Origin: JANNVZ01 sp031418455
Lineage (GTDB): Bacteria > Bacteroidota > Bacteroidia > Flavobacteriales_D > Sanyastnellaceae
Reading direction: 5' to 3'
DNA: 5,716 bases
Assembly (NCBI GenBank): GCA_031418455.1
Contig: JANOXJ010000188.1
Location: 1-5,716 of the forward strand
The stretch's first letter is position 1; each line of letters begins with the position of its first letter. The position numbers and the translations under genes are program-made. Of the stretch, positions 5,012 through 5,716 are shown piece after piece. Below the pieces are notes generated by a model that had not been told where the DNA came from, searched no databases, and was given only the letters and a program-made list of their open reading frames with translations.

Positions 5012-5716
5012 ATGTTTCATTACCACTTTAGACATAAAAAATATGTGCACTATGCATTGGGGTTGCTGCTCTGGCTTGCAAGTGAGGTAAGCTATGCGCA
5101 AGCAGATACACTTGTGTTAGATTCATTGGAGATAGAAGAAATATTTAAAGCTGCGGTGGAAGAATATGAAAATGAAGATTACAACTCCGCACTCGAAAAA
5201 TTTAATTTGGTAATAAAATACCAGCCCACCAATGCCGAAGCCTATGGCTACCGCGCCAGCGAAATGTACTTTACCGATATGGATTTTTACGATGCATTTG
5301 AGGATGTAGACAAGGCCATACAGCTAGGCTCAAAAGACCCACGCTGGTATGCGCTGCGAGGCGATATACTAATGGAGCTGGAAGAAACACAGCGAGCAAT
5401 AGCTGACTACACATTTGCTTTGGAGCATAGCGCGCCTGATAGCATGGTGCTTTTCAAACGCTCCATGAGTTATTTTTTTTTAGAAAAAAACGATTCGTCA
5501 CTGGCCGATATAAATGCGGCTATAAAGCTTGCGCCAGCCAATGCGGGTATGTTCTATTTGCGTGCCCTTATATACCAACGCACTGAGCAGTATGCCCAAG
5601 CGGCTGTAGACTACGAGCGTTATGGAAAGTTGGAGCAAGTCGATGGTGAGTTTTATATAAATATGGCAGCGTGCAAAAACGAGGCATATAACTATGCTGG
5701 TGCGCTGGCCGATGCT
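5012..5716 (+). CDS. Exported tetratricopeptide-repeat (TPR) protein (3' end outside window)
   Basis: ATG at 5012 opens 235 codons that continue past the right edge. Residues 1-29 form a signal peptide: a His/Lys-rich start, the hydrophobic core YALGLLLWLA, then SYA before Gln30. After an acidic linker come TPR-type helix pairs at about 43-74, 75-108, 109-142, 143-177 and 178-211, with a sixth beginning at 212. The typical Tyr/Ala/Pro spacing is visible, for example in YNSALEKFNLVIKYQPTNAEAYGYRA (53-82) with Pro72, and in ADINAAIKLAPANAGMFYLRA with Pro175. TPR arrays act as protein-binding scaffolds; here it would be in the periplasm or at the outer membrane. The partner is unknown, and a C-terminal domain may lie outside the window. 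The initiator fits because the signal peptide begins immediately. Confidence 0.92.
   Translation, partial: MFHYHFRHKKYVHYALGLLLWLASEVSYAQADTLVLDSLEIEEIFKAAVEEYENEDYNSALEKFNLVIKYQPTNAEAYGYRASEMYFTDMDFYDAFEDVDKAIQLGSKDPRWYALRGDILMELEETQRAIADYTFALEHSAPDSMVLFKRSMSYFFLEKNDSSLADINAAIKLAPANAGMFYLRALIYQRTEQYAQAAVDYERYGKLEQVDGEFYINMAACKNEAYNYAGALADA

Overview
The window looks like chromosomal DNA from a Bacteroidota bacterium, probably an environmental Flavobacteriales, Chitinophagales or Sphingobacteriales relative. Evidence: a very long Thr/Ser/Asn/Gly-rich exported beta-helix protein whose closing and Ig-like modules are typical of type IX secretion (T9SS) cargo; a perfect Bacteroidota -7 promoter element (TAnnTTTG) in front of it; A/T-rich leaders without Shine-Dalgarno sequences; and signal peptides ending in AYA/IGA/SYA followed by Gln. 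Species cannot be named from the sequence.

Layout. (1) 1-3353, minus strand: 5' part (1117 codons) of a giant secreted parallel beta-helix protein, open to the left edge and cut before its C-terminus. All plus-strand ORFs here are shadows of it. (2) 3354-3637: divergent promoter region, with a strong promoter for the giant gene, a weaker one for purS, an imperfect inverted repeat and a possible 8-codon leader ORF. (3) 3638-3892, plus: purS, the small subunit of the multi-subunit FGAM synthase, standing alone. (4) 3893-4432: noncoding space between convergent genes, containing a possible terminator, a 135-bp direct repeat present twice (134/135 identical), degenerate 7-bp and 9-bp tandem repeats, and a 17-bp palindrome. 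(5) 4433-4915, minus: small secreted protein made of six ~20-residue repeats. (6) 5012-5716, plus: exported TPR protein, running off the right edge.

The genes do not form one pathway. purS is housekeeping purine synthesis. The other three encode exported or surface proteins and are separate transcription units: the giant gene and purS are divergent, purS and the 20-residue-repeat gene are convergent, and the repeat gene and the TPR gene are divergent across 96 bp. I see no tRNA, rRNA, CRISPR, transposase or defence genes. The least-explained elements are the heptamer-organised intergenic DNA and the small 20-residue-repeat protein.
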